This document shows positions 43,850-52,332 of a stretch of DNA of 64,000 nucleotides, piece by piece. The stretch is from an uncultured Clostridia bacterium (GTDB taxonomy: Bacteria > Bacillota > Clostridia > Oscillospirales > CAG-382). The DNA is taken from NCBI GenBank assembly GCA_947630765.1, contig CANRIX010000008.1, positions 1 to 64,000 on the forward strand. Reading direction: 5' to 3'. Made by a program: the position numbers and the translations under genes. The stretch's first letter is position 1. Every line of letters begins with the position of its first letter. Under the pieces are notes generated by a model. It saw nothing but the letters and a program-made list of their open reading frames with translations, searched no databases and was not told the DNA's origin.

Positions 43850-44876
43850 GCTCGTCGGCGGTTTCCTGCACGATGAACCAACCGTAGCCGCCGTCCTTGC
43901 GGGGCGGGCAGGGTCCGTTTCCCAGATGCAACCGTTCGTTTTTCAGCGTGGCGATTTTGCGGCGCAGCAGGTAGGGGACCAGCAGATGTCCGAGCCGTTC
44001 CATTCCGAAGTCATGCCCGCAGAAGTTCATGCGGCGCACCGCCTCGGCTTTTTCCCGGAACAGCTCCTCCAGCCGGTCTGCGAGCGCCTTTACGGACGCT
44101 TCCGAAATGGTTTCGACCGTTTTGCGGTCCCGCAGGCGGAAGAGAATGAAGTTCGTCGCATAGTTTTTGCCGACCTTGCACACGGCCTCCCCGTACAGAA
44201 GGCGCGGCAGCTCGTCCTCGATGTAGAGGGCGGGGATCCCCGTGGCGAGGCTGATCTCCTCGACCGTCAGCGGCTCCTCGTACGCCGCTTGGCAGATCGC
44301 CCGTGCGAGCTGCGTGTGCAGGTATTGGTCGGGGTCCATCGAGCCGTTGCAGGCGCGGGTGTTCCAGTTGATGCGTTTGTAAATCTTTTCCATTGCGTTT
44401 TCGTCGATCCTTTCTCTGATTCGTTGCCGTCCCACGTTCAACCGCCACTTGACCGTGGATTCCGGCAGGGCGTATTTTTCCGAAAGCGCTTTGACGGACA
44501 GTTCGCCGATGTAGTGGTCCACAAACAGGTCGCGGTACGCGGCGGACAGCGTGTGCAGCGAGTGAAAAACCGTTTCAAAACTATGTTCCGTCTCCGCCGC
44601 TTCCGCCGGGTCGTCGTATACGGGTACATCGGACGGGTCGACCTCCGACAGCACCATGCGCGTCCGATTCTGCGCGTCGATGAACCGCGCATAGCGGTTG
44701 TGCGCGACCCGCCAGACCCATGCGTCGAGCGATTCGATGCGGTATTTCTGCATACCCGCCAAAATGTGGCAGAGAATTTCGCTCGCGAGGTCCTCGGCAT
44801 CGCAGCGGTTGTACAGCCGTCTGCGGCAAAAGCGGTAGATCGGTTCCACGTAGGGCAGAATGTCGTTGCCGTCCAT
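43761..44876 (-). CDS. ECF-like sigma-70 family RNA polymerase sigma factor with extended C-terminus
   Basis: 371 residues from the ATG 44876 (AAGGAG 9 nt upstream). Sigma region 2 (about 1-75): LPYVEPIYRFCRRRLYNRCD, AEDLASEILCHILAG and SLDAWVWRVAHNRYARFID. Region 4 (about 105-165): SAAYRDLFVDHYIGELSVKALSEKY and PESTVKWRLNVGRQRIRER. Beyond that are about 200 residues of helical sequence ending in a beta-rich KDGGYGWFIVQETADE stretch, an extension typical of a Clostridial group of sigma factors with possible sensory tails. The frame stops at 43761, but the extension seems to continue in another frame at 43280-43800. A 10-bp palindrome GATCATGATC lies 33 nt upstream. No anti-sigma gene is adjacent. 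Confidence 0.75.
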   Translation of the reverse strand: MDGNDILPYVEPIYRFCRRRLYNRCDAEDLASEILCHILAGMQKYRIESLDAWVWRVAHNRYARFIDAQNRTRMVLSEVDPSDVPVYDDPAEAAETEHSFETVFHSLHTLSAAYRDLFVDHYIGELSVKALSEKYALPESTVKWRLNVGRQRIRERIDENAMEKIYKRINWNTRACNGSMDPDQYLHTQLARAICQAAYEEPLTVEEISLATGIPALYIEDELPRLLYGEAVCKVGKNYATNFILFRLRDRKTVETISEASVKALADRLEELFREKAEAVRRMNFCGHDFGMERLGHLLVPYLLRRKIATLKNERLHLGNGPCPPRKDGGYGWFIVQETADEREGSDDYAAGCNVSGDDSGSEGPTPGHYY

Positions 44877-44966
44877 TTCCGTGCGCTCCTTTTCGGAAAA
44901 TTCTTTGCGATCATGATCACAACCCCTATAGTGTCGAAAAGAGGGAATTGGATAGGAAATTTTTTG

Positions 44967-45009
44967 AAAAAAACGGTCCTGCCGCACGTTTACCGTTTGG
45001 CAGGACCGT
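44967..45009 (-). terminator. Terminator of the tyrS operon
   Basis: Minus strand: ACGGTCCTGCC pairs perfectly with GGCAGGACCGT (45009-44999 with 44983-44973) across a 15-nt loop, followed by TTTTTTT (44973-44967). It lies 20 nt after the tyrS stop. Confidence 0.9.
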
Positions 45010-45028
45010 CGAATGGAAACGATTTCGT

Positions 45029-46255
45029 TCACGCGAACGTGGCGACGTAGTACTTCTTCTTGCCGCGACGCAGGACGAGGAACTGCCCGTCGATCGCGTC
45101 GGCACGCGTCAGGGTGCGGTTGCCGTCCTTTTCCGGGTCGCCGTTGAGCGAGATCGCCCCGGCGTTCAGGAACTCGTTCGCTTCGCGGTTGGACGAGGCG
45201 ATCCCGCCCGCCTTGAGCACATCGAGCAGGCGGCTTCCCTCGGAAACCGTGAAATGCGGGACGTTTTTCAGCCCGGCGAGCAGGTCGTGCGGCGGAATGG
45301 AGCGGATATCGCCCGAAAAGAGCTGCTCGCTGATGCGGACCGCTTCGTCGTACGCTTCTTCGCCGTGCAGGTCGGTGACGATCGCCTTCGCGAGCGCTTT
45401 CTGCGCCAGGCGGAGGTGCGGTTCGGCGTTGTGCCGCCGTTCGACGTCCTCGATCTCCTCGCGGGAGAGGAAGGTCAGCAGTTTCAGGTACGGGACCGCC
45501 ATGACGTCCTCGACGTTGAGCAGGAACTGGTACAGCTCGTACGGGCTGGTCTTGCTGCGGTCCAGCCAGACGGCGTTGCCTTCGGACTTGCCGAACTTGT
45601 TGCCCTGCGAATCGGTGATCAGCGGCATGGTCAGGGCGTAGACCGTGTCCCCGGTGGTCTTGCGGATCAGCTCGATGCCGGTCGTGATGTTGCCCCACTG
45701 GTCGGAACCGGCGACCTGCAGGTCCACGCCGTGGTGCTCGTGCAGGAATTTGAAATCGTACCCCTGGATCAGCATGTAGGAGAATTCCGCGTAGGAGATC
45801 CCGCTTTCCATCTGCCGCTTGATGTGGTCCTTGCTGAGCATATAGCCGACGCCGATGTACTTGCCGATGTCGCGCAGGAAGTCCAGGACGGTCATATCCT
45901 TGATCCAGTCGTAATTGTTGACGACGGGGTAGGGGAACAGCTGCTGCACCTGCGCCTTGAGCGCTTCAAAGTTGCGGAACACCGTTTCCTTGTGGGAAAG
46001 CTCCCGTTCGACCGTGCCGCGCGGATCGCCGACGAGCCCGGTCGCACCGCCGACGAGAATGATCGGATGGTGCCCCGCCGCCGCGAGCCGTCGCGTGATG
46101 AGAAAGGAGGAGTAATGCCCGAGGTGCAGGCTGTCCGCCGTCGGGTCGGTGCCGATGTAGAAGGTCATTCCGCCTTCGTTGAGCTTTTCGATCAGGGCGG
46201 GGTCGGAGATGTTGTCGATCAGCCCGCGCCACTGGAGTTCTTCGTATAGTGTCAT
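45029..46255 (-). CDS. tyrS: Tyrosyl-tRNA synthetase
   Basis: Charges tRNA-Tyr. The 408-residue class I synthetase has the HIGH-type HLGH at 44-47, the tyrosine-pocket region YDFKFLHEHHGVDLQVAGSDQWGN, the KMSKS-equivalent KFGKS near 224 and a C-terminal S4 RNA-binding domain (about 345-408). It is the third gene of a minus-strand operon after a surface glycosidase and a metallophosphoesterase, 18 nt behind the latter. No T-box leader, the usual control of clostridial tyrS, is seen upstream, so control is probably different from the textbook case. Confidence 0.96.
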   Translation of the reverse strand: MTLYEELQWRGLIDNISDPALIEKLNEGGMTFYIGTDPTADSLHLGHYSSFLITRRLAAAGHHPIILVGGATGLVGDPRGTVERELSHKETVFRNFEALKAQVQQLFPYPVVNNYDWIKDMTVLDFLRDIGKYIGVGYMLSKDHIKRQMESGISYAEFSYMLIQGYDFKFLHEHHGVDLQVAGSDQWGNITTGIELIRKTTGDTVYALTMPLITDSQGNKFGKSEGNAVWLDRSKTSPYELYQFLLNVEDVMAVPYLKLLTFLSREEIEDVERRHNAEPHLRLAQKALAKAIVTDLHGEEAYDEAVRISEQLFSGDIRSIPPHDLLAGLKNVPHFTVSEGSRLLDVLKAGGIASSNREANEFLNAGAISLNGDPEKDGNRTLTRADAIDGQFLVLRRGKKKYYVATFA

Positions 46256-46273
46256 GTTTGGTTACCTCGCTTT

Positions 46274-47077
46274 TTAAGGGGAAAATGTGATGCAGGACGG
46301 GGGCGCACTGCCCGGACACAGCGTCAGCAGGATCAGCTCGGGACAGTTGCCGATGCGCGGAACGCGGGTGTTGTGCCGCGCCAGTCCGCGGCTGCACAGG
46401 TGGTACCCGGTCGCCGTCGGGCGCAGACCGCCGGAGAACGCCGGGAACAGGCCTTGATCCGGGGCGAAAAAGCCGTTTTTCAGCGGCGGGAACCGCCATT
46501 GTCCGCCGTGGGCGTGCCCGGTCAGGAGCAGGTCGAACCCAGGTCTTGCGGAGCAGTAGGAGTCCTCCCGCTCCGGGCGGTGGGTGATGAGAACGGAACA
46601 GCAGTCCGGGTCGATTTCCGCCTGCGCCGCGCGGAGCTGGGCGCGGTGGAGCGCTTCCTGTTGAAGCGGGTCCTCCACGCCGCAGAGCAGCAGCGTGCTT
46701 CCACGCACTCGGAACCGCACGCACTTCCCCGCCAGCACGGTCGCGCCGGTGAACGCGGCGGTGCGCTTGATCTCGTCCGCCCGCCCGGTTTTGATTTCGT
46801 GGTTGCCGGGGGTGTAAAAGGTCGGCCAACGAGCGGCGGACAGCCGCAGGGTCTCCGCCGCGGTCCCCCACGCGACCCGTTCGTCGAACGTGTCTCCGCC
46901 GAAGATCACCAGATCCGGCGCAAAGGACCGAATCGGCAGGAACAGACCGCTTTGGGACGCCCCGTAGGACTCCCCGTGCAGGTCGGAGAGGAACGCGACG
47001 CGCACCTCCCCGCACAGCTTCCGCCCGAACGACAGGCTGACCCGCGTCAGATCCGGCGCGAGGATCCGCGAACGCAC
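46274..47077 (-). CDS. Metallophosphoesterase, YkuE/LpxH-like
   Basis: Calcineurin-like two-metal phosphoesterase, 267 residues. Metal motifs in order: FLSDLHGES (DxH), VIFGGDTFDE (GD), GNHE, THRPE and LLTGHAHGGQW (GHxH), spaced normally. The N-terminus lacks the membrane anchor seen in many YkuE relatives. The GTG start at 47077 is 4 nt after the preceding gene, with only a weak AAAGAAG. The substrate is unknown: phospholipid- or nucleotide-linked pyrophosphates are typical for the family. Confidence 0.87.
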   Translation of the reverse strand: MRSRILAPDLTRVSLSFGRKLCGEVRVAFLSDLHGESYGASQSGLFLPIRSFAPDLVIFGGDTFDERVAWGTAAETLRLSAARWPTFYTPGNHEIKTGRADEIKRTAAFTGATVLAGKCVRFRVRGSTLLLCGVEDPLQQEALHRAQLRAAQAEIDPDCCSVLITHRPEREDSYCSARPGFDLLLTGHAHGGQWRFPPLKNGFFAPDQGLFPAFSGGLRPTATGYHLCSRGLARHNTRVPRIGNCPELILLTLCPGSAPPSCITFSP

Positions 47078-47081
47078 GGCG

Positions 47082-49658
47082 TCACGACTTCTTTCTGCGG
47101 ACGACCAGTACGACCGCGACCGCGATCAGCGCGACCGCGGCGACCGCGAGTACGACCGCCAACACGATCCAGCCCGTCGCGGGGCCGGAGGACGTTTCGT
47201 CGCCGCTTTCATCCGCCGTCTGCTCCGACGGGTCGGAGGCGTCGGGCGTTTCGGAGGGCTCCTCCTCTTCGGGGGGCGGGGTGTACGGTTCGCCCTCCGG
47301 GAGGGTCAGTTCGCCGGTCAGCTCGTCGCGGCCGACCTTGTAGGTGGCGCAGATGATGCGTTCGGCGTAGAGCAGGTCGCCTTCCAGCGCGGTCTTTGCC
47401 TTTTCGTCCGCGAGCGCGGAAATCGCGTCCCGCAGAGCGGCAAGCGCGTCCGCACCGATGCGGCTGTCCTTGACTGAACCGCTCGCGTTCTCCAGCGCGG
47501 TGCGAAGCGACGACGCTTCGTCCTCGGTCACGCCGCCGAACGGCGAAAGCACGTCGTCCACGCGCCCGGTCATGTACGCGAGGATCGCCTTGAGGGAAGC
47601 GTCCCGGTCGAGGAACGGCGGGATCGCGTCGTTGCGGTAGACGGTTTGCAGCAGCGCTTCACCCGCTTTGTCGTTCAGATAAGCGCTCGCTTCAAAGTAG
47701 CAGTCGCCGAACGCGCCGAGCTGGTTATCCTCGATCGCCTGCCGCACCATTTCCCACGCGTTGATGGAATCCATATGGGCGCCCAGCCCGGTCACGACCG
47801 AGCAGCGGTCCCCGCCCAGTTCCACCTGCCGGCGGATGGAATCCCCGAATCCGTCGCCGTATGCCATCGGGTGCAGGATGTCCAGCCAGCCCTGCCGCTC
47901 CCATTCGAGGTAATCTTGGTAGTTGTTGACGCCCGCCTGATCCGGGTTCGGCACCACGTCCGCGCCCAGCACGACGTTCGGCTTCCAGCGGTCGATCAGC
48001 TCGCGGACCGCTTCGACCATCTTCGTCACGCAGTCCTTGCGGTACTGCACCCAGTCCGCCCAGTAATCGGCGGTCGTGTCGTAGGTCGGCGTCACGCCGT
48101 GGTGGTATGCCTCCTCGAATCCGGCGAACGCCGCTTCGGTATAGCCGAAGTCCAGCTCCGCCGTGCGGACGTAGTAACGGATATAGTCCAGCTCGAAGCC
48201 GTCGATGTCGTAATTGTGCAGGATATACTCATAAAAACTCAGCAGATATTCCCGCGCTTCCTCGTTCGCCGGGTCGAGCATCATGAAGCTGTCCGGGTTG
48301 TCCGGCGTACCGTTCTGGCTGAGGGACAGCCAGTCGCGGTGCTTGAAGGAGACGCTTCTCGCGTAGTTGGCCTGGTTGCTGTAGCCGGTGAGGAAGATCG
48401 CCATCCAGAGGTGGCACTCCATGCCGTACTTGTGGCAGGCGTCGATATACGCCTGCAGCACGTCGTAGCTGAAGCTGGTGTTGTGGACGAACAAACTGCC
48501 CTTCGGGACGTTCATGATGACGCCGTTGTTGAAGTTGCCCTCGACGCACACCGTGTTGATGCCCTGGTCGTGCAGTTCCTTGACGTAGGCGTCGACTTCC
48601 TCGGCGTTCCGCTGGCTCGGGCGGATCCACACGGCGCGGTACTGCACGGTCTTGCTTTCGGAAAGCAGGGACGTCAGCTTCTGTACGGAGAGGTTGACCT
48701 CGTCGCAGGCGTTCGCGAACGCGCGGTCCTCGCCGCCGTCGTTGTGCGCTTTGATCGCGTCGGACAGGGCGTCCTTGGTTTCCTGGTAGGTGGTTTCAAA
48801 CCCGTCGTAGTCCATGTAGAGGTAGTCCGCCTTCGCCTGTTCGAGCTTTGTTTGCAGATCGTCCAGCGCGTGGGTCAGACCCGCTTCCAGCCCTTCGGCG
48901 TCGTAGTGGAACGTGACGGTCATCGCGGCAGTGTCGTACTCCGCACGCATCCCCAGCCGGACGTTCAGCCGCAGCCAGTCCGCGTTGGTTCCGTGGCCGG
49001 ACATGACGAAACTGTTCTCCCCGGTCGGGATGTCCGTGCTGTTGCCGCCGACCGACGTGACCAGCCCGTCCTGCACCGCGACTTCGTAGCCGTATTCGTT
49101 GGATTTCGTGTTGCTCCCGTAGGTGGAAGTGAAGAGGATCAGGTCGTTGTCGTACCGCACGCGGTTGACCCCCGTGATGGTCGCGGACAGGTCGTAAAAG
49201 ACCACGTCGAGGTCCCCGATCGGCTGGTCGGAAACCGTGATTTGCAGGGAATTGGCGTCGTAGTATACGTAATCGCCGACCTTGACGTTTTCGTTGATCC
49301 AGGTTTTCATGCCCTTGCCGGATTCGGCGTCGTGCCCCGAGAGGACGAACCCGCCCTCGGGGATCTGCACGTTGTTCCCGCCGACCTCCGTCACGCGGTT
49401 GTCGCGCCCGACGACGGCTTCCACGCCCCATTCGTTGGTGTTCGTGGTCGCGCCATAGGAAGAGGTGTAGAGGATCAATTGCCCCTCGCCGCGTGCGACG
49501 TTGATGCCGCTGGCGGTTACCGTCGCGGTTTCGGCGCGGACCGACGCGGGAAGGACCCAGACCGTCGCTGTCAGGCAGAGGACCAGCAACAGCAGGATAC
49601 AGTGCCGGATGTGGTTTTTCAAAATTGCAGAACCGTCCTTTTCGTTATACTTTTGCAT
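47082..49658 (-). CDS. Surface-anchored GHL10/YngK-type glycoside hydrolase
   Basis: 858 residues if started at the ATG 49658. Signal peptide, then two homologous beta domains (about 47-145 and 155-260) that share LILYTSSYGATTNTNEWG and LILFTSTYGSNTKSNEYG. A helical linker and a DUF187/GHL10-type TIM barrel (about 345-680) follow: YRAVWIRPSQRNAEEVDAYV, TVCVEGNFNNG, DIDGFELDYIRYY (likely catalytic Asp/Glu) and LDILHPMAYGD. Then come a helical region, a Pro/Glu-rich stalk and a C-terminal membrane anchor (about 830-853) with a basic tail RRKKS. Relatives act on cell-wall or exopolysaccharides. The promoter -10 box lies only about 10 nt from the ATG, so the true start may be the TTG at 49622, which gives a compact signal peptide. 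Confidence 0.8.
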   Translation of the reverse strand: MQKYNEKDGSAILKNHIRHCILLLLVLCLTATVWVLPASVRAETATVTASGINVARGEGQLILYTSSYGATTNTNEWGVEAVVGRDNRVTEVGGNNVQIPEGGFVLSGHDAESGKGMKTWINENVKVGDYVYYDANSLQITVSDQPIGDLDVVFYDLSATITGVNRVRYDNDLILFTSTYGSNTKSNEYGYEVAVQDGLVTSVGGNSTDIPTGENSFVMSGHGTNADWLRLNVRLGMRAEYDTAAMTVTFHYDAEGLEAGLTHALDDLQTKLEQAKADYLYMDYDGFETTYQETKDALSDAIKAHNDGGEDRAFANACDEVNLSVQKLTSLLSESKTVQYRAVWIRPSQRNAEEVDAYVKELHDQGINTVCVEGNFNNGVIMNVPKGSLFVHNTSFSYDVLQAYIDACHKYGMECHLWMAIFLTGYSNQANYARSVSFKHRDWLSLSQNGTPDNPDSFMMLDPANEEAREYLLSFYEYILHNYDIDGFELDYIRYYVRTAELDFGYTEAAFAGFEEAYHHGVTPTYDTTADYWADWVQYRKDCVTKMVEAVRELIDRWKPNVVLGADVVPNPDQAGVNNYQDYLEWERQGWLDILHPMAYGDGFGDSIRRQVELGGDRCSVVTGLGAHMDSINAWEMVRQAIEDNQLGAFGDCYFEASAYLNDKAGEALLQTVYRNDAIPPFLDRDASLKAILAYMTGRVDDVLSPFGGVTEDEASSLRTALENASGSVKDSRIGADALAALRDAISALADEKAKTALEGDLLYAERIICATYKVGRDELTGELTLPEGEPYTPPPEEEEPSETPDASDPSEQTADESGDETSSGPATGWIVLAVVLAVAAVALIAVAVVLVVRRKKS

Positions 49659-49667
49659 TTTCCTCTC

Positions 49668-49696
49668 ATTATAGCATATCCGCGGCGGTTTGTCAA
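49668..49696 (-). promoter_or_regulatory. Sigma-A promoter abutting the glycosidase start
   Basis: Minus strand TTGACA (49696-49691), 17-nt spacer, TATAAT (49673-49668), both perfect. The expected start point near 49661 leaves about three bases before the ATG at 49658: either the mRNA is leaderless or translation starts at the downstream TTG (49622). Confidence 0.85.
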
Positions 49697-49710
49697 CCGC
49701 GGATGAACAG

Positions 49711-49740
49711 AAAAAGGGCGGGGAAGGAATTCGTCCCGCC
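49711..49740 (-). terminator. Terminator, likely for ychF
   Basis: Minus strand stem GGCGGG/CCCGCC (49740-49717) followed by C then TTTTT (49715-49711). It separates ychF from the promoter of the glycosidase operon, though it lies about 140 nt from the ychF stop. Confidence 0.65.
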
Positions 49741-49882
49741 GCTGTCCGTTGAAGATGGGTTTCGTGGGGCTTTGCCCCAGTCCCCTGGAAATCCGCAAAA
49801 ACTTTTCATTTTGGCGTCTTATGCGAAAGCGGCTTGCCCGTACGGAACGGGGAAGGGTTCGCACAGCCAAAATCGCCGGTTT
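49741..49882. other. Non-coding spacer with GC hairpins after ychF
   Basis: No gene is seen. The spacer contains a perfect hairpin TGGGGC-TTT-GCCCCA (about 49768-49782), and GCCCGTACGG and AACGGGG segments that can pair. The sequence style (GGGGCTTTGCCCC followed by AGTCCCCTGGA) looks like a repeat, but it has no second copy in this window. Confidence 0.4.
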
Positions 49883-50983
49883 TCAAACGTTGAATCGGAA
49901 CAGCACGACGTCGCCGTCCTGCATGACGTAGTCCTTGCCCTCCGAGCGGACCAGTCCCGCTTCCTTGCAGGCGTTGTAGCTTCCTTTCTCCAGAAGCACC
50001 TCGCACGGCACGACCTCCGCGCGGATGAATCCGCGCTCGAAGTCCGAATGGATCTTTCCCGCCGCCTGCGGCGCTTTGGTCCCGCGCACGATGGTCCACG
50101 CGCGCACCTCCGGCTCGCCCGCTGTCAGGTAGCTGATGTACCCGAGCAGCCGGTAGGACGCTCGGATCAGCTTCGCAAGCCCGGAATCCGTCACGCCGAG
50201 CTCCGCGAGGAACGCCTGCTGTTCGTCCTCGCTCAATTCCGAAAGCTCCGCTTCAATTCCCGCGCAGACCGTGATGATCTCCGCCTGCTCCCCGCCGGCT
50301 TCGACGAAATTCTTGAGCGAAACGTAATACGGATTCTCCTCCGCCGGTTTGGAGAGGGACGCTTCGTCGACGTTCGCACAGTAGATGACCGGCTTGCCGG
50401 AAAGCAGCGGCAGGTCGGCGAGCAGGACCTTTTCCTCCTCGCTTAGCGATACGCTGCGGGCGTTCTTCCCGTCCGACAGGGCTTCTTGGATCCGCTCCAG
50501 CGCGGCAAGCTCGGTCAGGGCGCTCTTTTCTCCCTTCGCCTGCTTGCGGGTGCGGTCGATGCGGCGCTCGAGCAGTTCGAGGTCGGCGAGGATCAGCTCG
50601 GTGTTGATGATATCCACGTCCCGCGCCGGGTCGACGCTGTTTTCGACGTGAATCACGTCCGTCCCGCCGAAGCAGCGGACCACATGGACGATCGCGTCCA
50701 CCTCGCGGATATGGGACAAGAACTTGTTGCCCAGCCCCTCCCCGTGGGACGCGCCCTTGACCAGTCCCGCGATGTCCACAAATTCGATGACGGCGGGCGT
50801 GACCTTTTTCGGGTGGTACAGGACGGCGAGCTTGTCCAGCCGTTCGTCCGGCACCGGGACGACCCCGACGTTCGGGTCGATGGTGCAGAACGGGTAGTTG
50901 GCGCTTTCGGCGCCGGCTTTGGTAAGTGCGTTGAACAGGGTGCTCTTCCCGACGTTGGGAAGCCCGACGATGCCGAGTTTCAT
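49883..50983 (-). CDS. ychF: Redox-regulated ATPase/GTPase YchF (Obg family)
   Basis: OLA1/YchF P-loop ATPase associated with ribosomes. 366 residues: Walker A GLPNVGKST at 7-15, switch region FVDIAGLVKGASHGEGLGNKFL, a coiled-coil helical insertion (about 130-200), NVDEASL in place of NKxD (the family prefers ATP), and a C-terminal TGS domain ending DGDVVLFRFNV. A sigma-A promoter lies 39 nt upstream of the start. The gene is divergent from the response regulator. Confidence 0.96.
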   Translation of the reverse strand: MKLGIVGLPNVGKSTLFNALTKAGAESANYPFCTIDPNVGVVPVPDERLDKLAVLYHPKKVTPAVIEFVDIAGLVKGASHGEGLGNKFLSHIREVDAIVHVVRCFGGTDVIHVENSVDPARDVDIINTELILADLELLERRIDRTRKQAKGEKSALTELAALERIQEALSDGKNARSVSLSEEEKVLLADLPLLSGKPVIYCANVDEASLSKPAEENPYYVSLKNFVEAGGEQAEIITVCAGIEAELSELSEDEQQAFLAELGVTDSGLAKLIRASYRLLGYISYLTAGEPEVRAWTIVRGTKAPQAAGKIHSDFERGFIRAEVVPCEVLLEKGSYNACKEAGLVRSEGKDYVMQDGDVVLFRFNV

Positions 50984-51021
50984 ATGTGAAAGCCTTTCCT
51001 TTTTCGTGTTTCTTCCCCTTC

Positions 51022-51050
51022 ATGATACAACATTTTCGGAAACTTTGCAA
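51022..51050 (-). promoter_or_regulatory. Sigma-A promoter of ychF
   Basis: Minus strand TTGCAA (51050-51045), 17-nt spacer, TATCAT (51027-51022). Confidence 0.7.
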
Positions 51051-51108
51051 TAGAAATTTTATTCACAAATAAATTTGACGAAAAAAACCACATTTTTTGT
51101 AAAACCCC

Positions 51109-51137
51109 TTGACAAACGGTTGGAAATGCGGTATACT
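51109..51137 (+). promoter_or_regulatory. Sigma-A promoter of the response regulator gene
   Basis: TTGACA (51109-51114), 17-nt spacer, TATACT (51132-51137); AAGGAGAG follows before the ATG at 51170. Confidence 0.85.
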
Positions 51138-51169
51138 ATGGACAGAAAAGGCAGAAAGGAGAGATTTCC

Positions 51170-51859
51170 ATGGCAACAAGAATTCTTTGTATCGACGACG
51201 ACAGCAACATCTGCGACCTGCTTTGCATGTACCTGCAGAAGGAAGGGTACGAGGTGCGCACCGCCTGCGACGGGCAGGAGGGGCTCTCCCTGTTCCGTAC
51301 CTACGAGCCGGATCTGGTCCTGCTGGACATCATGATGCCCCGCATGGACGGTTGGCAGGTTTGCCAGGAGATTCGCAAGCTCTCCTCCAAGCCCATCATC
51401 ATGGTGACGGCGAAGGGGGAAACGATCGACAAGGTTCTCGGTCTGGAGCTGGGCGCGGACGACTTCATCGTCAAGCCCTTCGACATGAAGGAGGTCTGCG
51501 CGAGGATCCGCGCGGTCCTGCGGCGGTATGCGAAGCACGACAGTGCCGACGGCGACGTGGTCCGTTTCGACAACCTTGAGATCTCCCACCAGAAATACGA
51601 AATGAAGGTCAAGGGCAAGCCCGTCGACCTTCCTCCCAAGGAATTGGACCTGATCTACTTCCTCGCGTCGAATTACAACCGGGTCTTTACCCGTGACCAA
51701 TTGCTCGACAAGGTCTGGGGGTTCGACTATCTTGGCGACAGCCGGACGGTCGACGTGCATATCAAGCGCCTGCGCGAGAAGCTGGAGGGCGCGTCGGATA
51801 AGTGGACGCTCAAGACCATCTGGGGCGTCGGTTACAAGTTTGAAGTGGCAGAGGAATAA
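51170..51859 (+). CDS. OmpR/PhoB-family response regulator (orphan)
   Basis: 229-residue two-component transcription factor. Receiver domain (about 4-118): acidic pocket DDD at 9-11, phosphoacceptor D53 in LVLLDIMMP, and FIVKPF with the conserved lysine. Winged helix DNA-binding domain (about 130-227): LPPKELDLIYFLASNYNRVF, VDVHIKRLREKL and TIWGVGYKF. No sensor kinase gene is next to it; the following genes encode a Gly/Pro-rich membrane peptide, an antiporter and an MgtC-like protein on the same strand, which suggests it might respond to ion or envelope stress (inference). Confidence 0.93.
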   Translation: MATRILCIDDDSNICDLLCMYLQKEGYEVRTACDGQEGLSLFRTYEPDLVLLDIMMPRMDGWQVCQEIRKLSSKPIIMVTAKGETIDKVLGLELGADDFIVKPFDMKEVCARIRAVLRRYAKHDSADGDVVRFDNLEISHQKYEMKVKGKPVDLPPKELDLIYFLASNYNRVFTRDQLLDKVWGFDYLGDSRTVDVHIKRLREKLEGASDKWTLKTIWGVGYKFEVAEE

Positions 51860-51906
51860 GGTTCCTCCGTCCGTTCGGTAGATTTTCGGAAAGGAAGTGC
51901 TGTGTG

Positions 51907-52239
51907 ATGCCCGGTCCCGGCGGAATGGGCGGTTCCAGCGGCGGTTTCGGCGGTCCCGGAAGGGGCGGCGGTCCCGGTGGAGGACCCGGTCCCGGAAGGG
52001 GCGGCGGTCCGCGCAGGGGTCCCGGTCCCGGCAGAATGGGCGGTTTCGGCGGTCATCGTCCGCCTCCTCCCCCGCCTCCCCCGCGTATGGGGTACCGCAG
52101 ACGGCGGGTCTTCGGCTGGGGACGCCCGTGGGTCGGATACGGTCCCGGCGGCGGGTGCTGCGGCTGTGTGCTGCCGGTGCTCGTCGGCGGATTGCTCCTG
52201 CTCGCAGGCGTCGCCGCGCTGATCGCGGCCCTGCTTTGA
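51907..52239 (+). CDS. Gly/Pro-rich protein with C-terminal membrane segment
   Basis: 110 residues from the ATG 51907 (AAGGAAG 9 nt upstream). The N-terminal 50 residues are almost only Gly, Pro, Arg, Met and Ser (PGPGGMGG, GGPGRGGGPGG), then an eight-proline run, a basic/aromatic stretch (YRRRRVFGWGRPWVGY), a CCGC motif and a hydrophobic C-terminus (VLPVLVGGLLLLAGVAALIAALL). The DNA is a patchwork of GGCGGTCCC-like units that can slip. I do not recognise a family; small membrane proteins of this design occur in Clostridia without known function. It lies 47 nt after the response regulator and may be co-transcribed. Confidence 0.55.
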   Translation: MPGPGGMGGSSGGFGGPGRGGGPGGGPGPGRGGGPRRGPGPGRMGGFGGHRPPPPPPPPRMGYRRRRVFGWGRPWVGYGPGGGCCGCVLPVLVGGLLLLAGVAALIAALL

Positions 52240-52270
52240 CGGCGTCCGAAGGACGACCGTCCTTTCGGAT

Positions 52271-52299
52271 ATGCTCCCTGCCTGCCGGACAGGGGGCAT
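52271..52299 (+). terminator. Hairpin between the Gly/Pro-rich gene and the antiporter
   Basis: A 10-bp stem (52271-52280 with 52290-52299, one G-T pair) without a T tract. It may attenuate rather than end transcription. Confidence 0.35.
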
Positions 52300-52332
52300 T
52301 TCCGCACCTATTCCCATGAAAGGCGGCGAAGA

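Noticed and set aside
46256..46273. A T-box riboswitch for tyrS
   Set aside because: Only 18 nt separate tyrS from the preceding gene, and no T-box or specifier-loop pattern is visible upstream.
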